DNA of 10,231 bases, taken from assembly GCA_030628245.1 (NCBI GenBank), contig DAOVRI010000054.1, forward strand, positions 1 to 10,231, given 5' to 3'. The translations under genes and the position numbers were made by a program. The notes under the pieces were generated by a model. That model did no database searches, had not been told where the DNA came from, and saw nothing but the letters and a program-made list of their open reading frames with translations. The stretch is from Dehalococcoidales bacterium (lineage in GTDB: Bacteria > Chloroflexota > Dehalococcoidia > Dehalococcoidales > RBG-16-60-22). Shown piece after piece: positions 6,717-10,231 of this stretch (its first letter is position 1; each line of letters begins with the position of its first letter).

Positions 6717-7240
6717 TATTTACCTTCCATGATAAATGAGCTGGCTATAATCATCACGACATGGCCATACTCATCGGGTACGAAGATAACCCATGCCTCA
6801 AAATCACCGTTTCCCGGGCCTTTGCCGTCCAGGTTCCAGTGACCGGTAATAGTCAGCTTCGGCAGGTCGATGCCAAGAGGCGTCGGGACCATTTCCAGCG
6901 GCTGTATTTTACCATTGACCTTAAAGCTAGCGTCGTCCACCACCAGATTACCGTGCAGGTTGCCGGCCTGGGTCGCCAGCTCGACATTGGCTCTGTAGTT
7001 CATAACAAAGTCGCCACTGACATCTCCGGATAGCTGCCCCGTGATTTCACGGTCGATTACTCTCCACCTGCCGCTTTCACCTGCCGGGAAGGCATTTTCG
7101 CCAACCACGGTATCCTCAATACCGGTAATCGCACCAGCCGCGTAAAACGGCTGCGACTTTGCCGCCAGTGCCGCGCCGGGAATCAGCACTGTCAGGACCA
7201 GTACCAGCGCCAGGCTGATAAATAACATCCTCTTTTTCAT
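6716..7240 (-). CDS. small exported protein, probably beta-rich, function unknown
   Basis: The 174-residue product starts with a clear Sec signal peptide: basic MKKR, a hydrophobic core (residues 5-20) and an ALA motif predicting cleavage after A26. There is no lipobox cysteine, so it should be released to the cell exterior or wall rather than lipid-anchored. The mature part (about 148 residues) has alternating hydrophobic/polar stretches and many glycines (for example REITGQLSGDVSGDF and LTITGHWNLDGKG), suggesting a beta-sandwich or barrel. It has no cysteine and no catalytic motif that I recognise. The ATG at 7240 is 11 bases from a very strong AAAGGAGGT; an out-of-frame ATG at 7245 is better spaced but meets a stop after two codons. 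It lies 78 bases downstream of the HD-GYP gene on the same strand and may share its transcript. Confidence 0.85.
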   Translation of the reverse strand: MKKRMLFISLALVLVLTVLIPGAALAAKSQPFYAAGAITGIEDTVVGENAFPAGESGRWRVIDREITGQLSGDVSGDFVMNYRANVELATQAGNLHGNLVVDDASFKVNGKIQPLEMVPTPLGIDLPKLTITGHWNLDGKGPGNGDFEAWVIFVPDEYGHVVMIIASSFIMEGK

Positions 7241-7259
7241 TTCATTAACTACCTCCTTT
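7241..7259 (-). promoter_or_regulatory. strong ribosome binding site with a two-codon ORF before the start
   Basis: Minus-strand AAAGGAGGT (7259-7251) is followed after 6 bases by ATG-AAA-TGA starting at 7245. Its stop overlaps the ATG of the exported-protein gene at 7240 in an ATGA junction. Ribosomes could start at the first ATG and restart at the second, or simply use the second with an 11-base spacer. Confidence 0.5.
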
Positions 7260-7318
7260 ACTATCGTTTTATCTATACGGCGACTCTGCCTATATTAGAA
7301 CCGCCCGTTATCAACTTC

Positions 7319-9358
7319 TTAATTTGTTACCGCTTCCAGCGCGTAATCGGTATGGGTGGCGGCGGCCGCCATTATCCGCTCGAACTTGGGCTCGTTCTTC
7401 TTCAGTAGAGCCAGGCAGGCATCCACCACTTCGGTGTCGTAGAGAATACCCCTTGCCTGCGATATTTCCTGAAGGGCGCTATCCAGGCCGAGGGCCGGCC
7501 GGTAAGGCCGGTGTGACGACATGGCCTCAACGACATCGGCCACGCCCAGAATTCTGGCCTCAAGGATGATATCTTCTCCAGACAGGCCCTCGGGATAACC
7601 GGACCCGTCCAGTCTTTCGTGGTGCTGGAGAATCGCCCTGGTAACCGGCCAAGGGAAATCTATCCTCTGCAGGATTTCGTAGCCGACCTGGCAGTGGTTC
7701 TTAATAATACTGAATTCGTTTTCGGTTATTTTACCGGGCTTGCTGAGAATCTCGGACGGTACGGCTACCTTGCCGATATCGTGGAGAAGCCCGGCGACAT
7801 GAATCCCCATTTGTTGCCACTCGGAGAGCCCCATTTCTTTAGCGATAGCCCGCGCCAGTTCCGCCACCCGCCGTTGATGGCCGGCGGTGTACGGGTCTCT
7901 CGTCTCAACCACCAGAGATACGGCATGGATAACGCCATCCATTGCCTTTTGCAGCTCGCCGTGTTTCTGCTTCATGTTCTCATAGAGATTGGCGTTATCG
8001 ATATTGACCGCCACGTCAGCCCCAACCATCTCCAGCAGTTGTCTCTCTTCCTTCGAGTAGGGTTCATCCGGTACTCTGCCGCTGAGGAGCAGCATACCGG
8101 CCAGATGCCCATTGTTCTTCAAGGGCACCAGAAGCTCAATACCGTTCTTCTCCAGGGTCTGCCGGTCATAGGCCGTGAGGCTGATGAGCGATGGAATAAC
8201 ATCCAGATCAGTGATATCGACGATATTGTGCTGCTGTTTCAGGGTAGCTACGAGCGGACTGCTGGCTGAAAAATGCAGTCGCCCCTGGCTCTTCCGGCCA
8301 GAGTACATATAGATGGAGTAATTACCGTTTGCCGGCGAAGGCAGGAGCAGGTAAACGCCCTGGCTCTGCATTCCATTGGCTACCGCTGTGACCAGCGATG
8401 AAGACAGCTGCTCCAGGTCGAGGTCGCCTTTAATTTCCTGATTAAACCGTCTCAGGGTCAGGATATGGGCAAACCTTTCCCGGAAAAACCACCTGTCGAC
8501 CATATGCTGTAAACGGGAAAGTACCGGTTGAAATATCGAAGCGGCGATAAAAACAGCCACAATGGTTATCGTCAGGGATACGGGGCTCATGAAATCCCGG
8601 AAAAAATGGCTCAACAGGTAGATAAGGCTGCCGAATACCCCGAAAATCAGCACGCTCGTCAGCGAATAGGTCGCCAATTTTCGTACGACTACTTTCATTT
8701 CCAGGAGATTGTGTCGCAGCATGGCCGTGGTTGCTATCAAGCAGAACAGGATATTGCCGATGATACCCAGGGGATACATATTTACGCCCAGAACGGGCAG
8801 ATAGTCGGTAGTTGCGCCGATAAACATGGCGCCGACGCCGACGATGATATACTGGGCGCGAATTCTTTCATCGATAATCCGGGTACGCCGGAAGTGCCTT
8901 GCCAGCAACATAGCGCTGCGCACGAGGGGCGCATAGGCGCAGAGCACGTAAAGAGGGAAAAGAGGCCCGATGATGGGGGCCTTGCCGTACCACATCACCT
9001 GCATACCGTTGACCACCAGTCCCGTCGGAATCAGGGCCAGTACCACAAAATAAGAAATATACAGCGGGTATATAAAATACTTATTCGGCCTGGCACCGGT
9101 AAGGGAAACGGTAAACCGGTAGAAAAACAGCGAGGCGCTCAGAATCGCCCAGAACACGAACTTTTCCCACAATAAAGCGTCCGTCATGTCAGGGCTGGCG
9201 CGCATCATGAAGATGAGAAAGCCCCACAGCGTCATGAAAAACAGGAACACCGAGAAAGGCCTTCGGGCAATATGGCGTTTGCCGCTAATCATCAGGACTA
9301 CCAGCAGTCCCAGGCAGAATATCACTTCGATTAAGGGTATCAGCAAATACGTATTCAA
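7319..9358 (-). CDS. 7TM-GAF-HD-GYP membrane signalling protein (predicted cyclic-di-GMP phosphodiesterase)
   Basis: A 679-residue inner-membrane sensor. Residues 1-290 contain about eight or nine hydrophobic helices; the segment LLWEKFVFWAILSASLFFYR resembles the 7TM region found in front of some histidine kinases. Residues about 311-456 look like a GAF domain, ending in a helical linker. Residues about 475-665 are an HD-GYP domain: H494 in TAGHQRRV, HDIGK (526-530), H579-H580, and ERLDGSGYPEG (581-591), so metal ligands and the GYP signature are intact. Known HD-GYP proteins hydrolyse cyclic-di-GMP to pGpG or GMP, so this one probably lowers cyclic-di-GMP in response to a membrane or cytoplasmic signal. 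The start is TTG (9358) with GGAG 8 bases upstream; no in-frame ATG is nearer, and the first membrane helix begins at once. It lies 48 bases after the GH3-like gene. No kinase or GGDEF domain is present. Confidence 0.93.
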   Translation of the reverse strand: MNTYLLIPLIEVIFCLGLLVVLMISGKRHIARRPFSVFLFFMTLWGFLIFMMRASPDMTDALLWEKFVFWAILSASLFFYRFTVSLTGARPNKYFIYPLYISYFVVLALIPTGLVVNGMQVMWYGKAPIIGPLFPLYVLCAYAPLVRSAMLLARHFRRTRIIDERIRAQYIIVGVGAMFIGATTDYLPVLGVNMYPLGIIGNILFCLIATTAMLRHNLLEMKVVVRKLATYSLTSVLIFGVFGSLIYLLSHFFRDFMSPVSLTITIVAVFIAASIFQPVLSRLQHMVDRWFFRERFAHILTLRRFNQEIKGDLDLEQLSSSLVTAVANGMQSQGVYLLLPSPANGNYSIYMYSGRKSQGRLHFSASSPLVATLKQQHNIVDITDLDVIPSLISLTAYDRQTLEKNGIELLVPLKNNGHLAGMLLLSGRVPDEPYSKEERQLLEMVGADVAVNIDNANLYENMKQKHGELQKAMDGVIHAVSLVVETRDPYTAGHQRRVAELARAIAKEMGLSEWQQMGIHVAGLLHDIGKVAVPSEILSKPGKITENEFSIIKNHCQVGYEILQRIDFPWPVTRAILQHHERLDGSGYPEGLSGEDIILEARILGVADVVEAMSSHRPYRPALGLDSALQEISQARGILYDTEVVDACLALLKKNEPKFERIMAAAATHTDYALEAVTN

Positions 9359-9399
9359 ACCCGGTTCTCCGAATCCATAGGTGTTCTCCGATAAAACAT
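9355..9399 (-). CDS. possible 14-codon leader ORF before the HD-GYP gene
   Basis: The ORF reads MFYRRTPMDSENRV and stops. Its ATG (9399) has AAGGA about 5 bases upstream, overlapping the stop of the GH3-like gene, and its TGA overlaps the TTG start of the HD-GYP gene (TTGA). An internal in-frame ATG at 9378 has its own GGAG 7 bases upstream. The sequence GTTCTCCGA (top strand) occurs twice, at 9364-9372 and 9383-9391, supplying the GGAG of both the internal ATG and the TTG. The ORF fills the gap neatly, but 48 bases is short enough for this to be chance. Confidence 0.3.
   Translation of the reverse strand: MFYRRTPMDSENRV
9367..9370 (-). promoter_or_regulatory. ribosome binding site supporting the TTG start of the HD-GYP gene
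   Basis: GGAG lies 8 bases before the TTG at 9358 on the minus strand, inside the possible leader ORF. It is the main support for choosing this non-ATG start. Confidence 0.55.
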
Positions 9400-9406
9400 A
9401 TTGTCC

Positions 9407-10231
9407 TTAAGCAACGTGCACCATCCGTTTGCCTCCCAGAATGAGGAGTTCTTCGACGACGTCATCCGGGGTGTTCATTCTCGGTGGCCTTCGCTGCGCC
9501 AGTTCCGAGCCATTCTCCTGCTTTTCCCGGTAGTAGTCCTTAAAGGTACCCTGACGGAGCACCGTTACTTCCAGCGGCCGCATTTCCATCATGGCAGCCA
9601 GGTCGTGATAGCCCGGGTCCGTTTTCATCAACTCGCCATGAAGAACCGACGCCAGGTCCGCCTTCCCGTTGCCGCCATTGAGTTCAATATAGAGGTGAAG
9701 GGTCGGCTTGCCCTCCCGGGTTTCTTTGCGTATTATCCAGTCCTCATAATTTACGCCGGAGCCGGCAATTGCCCGCATAACCGTTTTTTCACTCACCCTG
9801 GTGAAACCGGCAATATCAATCAGGTCGTCCGCTCTGGCCTCAAAGACCATCTGGGGCAGCTGAATCCCCGCTTCTTCATCCTCTAAAGCCACGATGCGGA
9901 CGAGGTGACCCAGCCGGTACCGGACGAAAGGCATCCCGTAGAAGCTGGTAATGACCAGTTCGTACCGCTCGCCGGGCTTAACATCGGGAAGAAGAACGGT
10001 ACGCGGCTCGTAAAAAATGTCATACCGGCTTTTCAGCCACTCGGCCTCCGGGATGAACTCGAAGAAGTTGGAGTGCGGAATAAAAGTCATGCCGCGCCGG
10101 GTCCAGCTCTGCACGGCGATGATGCCAGCCTCCGTGCAGGCGTGAAACTCGTAAGGGTAGGCACCCCAGTATTTGTATACCAGGTCGCGGTAGACGCTGG
10201 TATCGATTCCCCAGCCGATGAGGGCTTTCAC
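9407..10231 (-). CDS. GH3-like acyl-adenylate-forming enzyme, C-terminal part (5' end outside window)
   Basis: About 275 C-terminal residues are visible; the reading frame runs off the right edge, so the start and N-terminal nucleotide-binding half are not seen. The sequence matches the bacterial GH3 (auxin-responsive GH3-like) branch of the ANL adenylating superfamily: an ACTEAG block equivalent to the YG-x-TE motif, FIPHSNFFEFIPEAEW, and a block YELVITSFYG...FVRYRLG followed by a C-terminal domain with ADDLIDIAGFTRVSE. Such enzymes activate a carboxylic acid with ATP, then usually conjugate it to an amine or thiol; the substrate here is unknown. The YRxGD aspartate, which in the superfamily binds the AMP ribose, is histidine here (YRLGH, codon at 9905-9907). 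The gene is first of a same-strand group leading into the HD-GYP gene. It is not an obvious pseudogene: the visible frame is intact. Confidence 0.82.
   Translation of the reverse strand: MKALIGWGIDTSVYRDLVYKYWGAYPYEFHACTEAGIIAVQSWTRRGMTFIPHSNFFEFIPEAEWLKSRYDIFYEPRTVLLPDVKPGERYELVITSFYGMPFVRYRLGHLVRIVALEDEEAGIQLPQMVFEARADDLIDIAGFTRVSEKTVMRAIAGSGVNYEDWIIRKETREGKPTLHLYIELNGGNGKADLASVLHGELMKTDPGYHDLAAMMEMRPLEVTVLRQGTFKDYYREKQENGSELAQRRPPRMNTPDDVVEELLILGGKRMVHVA

Noticed and set aside
7272..7314. Possible promoter for the exported-protein gene (TTGATA at 7314-7309 and TATAGA at 7277-7272, minus strand)
   Set aside because: The two elements are far too widely spaced to form one promoter, and neither has a good partner at 16-18 bases. 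Read-through from the HD-GYP gene is as likely.
7619..9175. Two plus-strand open frames of about 215 codons each (7619-8269 and 8528-9175)
   Set aside because: Both are antisense to the HD-GYP gene, whose motifs are intact. Their translations show no recognisable domain.
9401..9886. 161-codon plus-strand open frame
   Set aside because: Antisense shadow of the conserved C-terminal domain of the GH3-like enzyme.

Overview
The window looks like a chromosomal stretch from a bacterium of moderate-to-high GC content, probably a member of the Chloroflexota and most plausibly the Dehalococcoidia. That assignment is inference. It rests on the character of the housekeeping genes (a four-knuckle MetG directly coupled to a long-chain polyprenyl diphosphate synthase, a single-copy-type FtsH, a stand-alone MoaE) and on a bacterial GH3-like adenylating enzyme of a kind I associate with that class. 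I saw no rRNA, tRNA, CRISPR array, insertion sequence or phage gene.

Left part, plus strand (1-3016): the last codons of a possible upstream gene, a 70-residue zinc-ribbon protein, methionyl-tRNA synthetase (metG) and a trans-polyprenyl diphosphate synthase. These are tightly packed; the synthase starts at a TTG inside the end of metG, so the last three genes are probably one transcript. They converge, with only 15 bases between, on a minus-strand pair: ftsH (AAA+ zinc protease of the inner membrane), transcribed first from a recognisable extended -10 promoter, and then moaE (large subunit of molybdopterin synthase).

Middle (5446-6715): a divergent promoter region separates ftsH from a plus-strand gene of unknown function. 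That gene has a near-consensus sigma-70 promoter, a strong ribosome binding site and about 327 codons. Its product appears to be two copies of one Rossmann-like alpha/beta module. It is the least explained and most interesting gene here.

Right part, minus strand (6716-10231): reading in the direction of transcription, the C-terminal part of a GH3/acyl-adenylate-forming enzyme (cut by the window edge), a possible 14-codon leader ORF, a 679-residue membrane protein with 7TM-like sensor, GAF and HD-GYP domains (predicted cyclic-di-GMP phosphodiesterase), and a small exported beta-rich protein of unknown function. Spacing of 48 and 78 bases would permit one transcript. Both downstream genes are preceded by very short ORFs whose stop codons overlap the main start codon, which suggests translational coupling.

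The left half is mostly core metabolism and protein quality control; the right half is signalling and envelope-related. No single pathway obviously joins the two.
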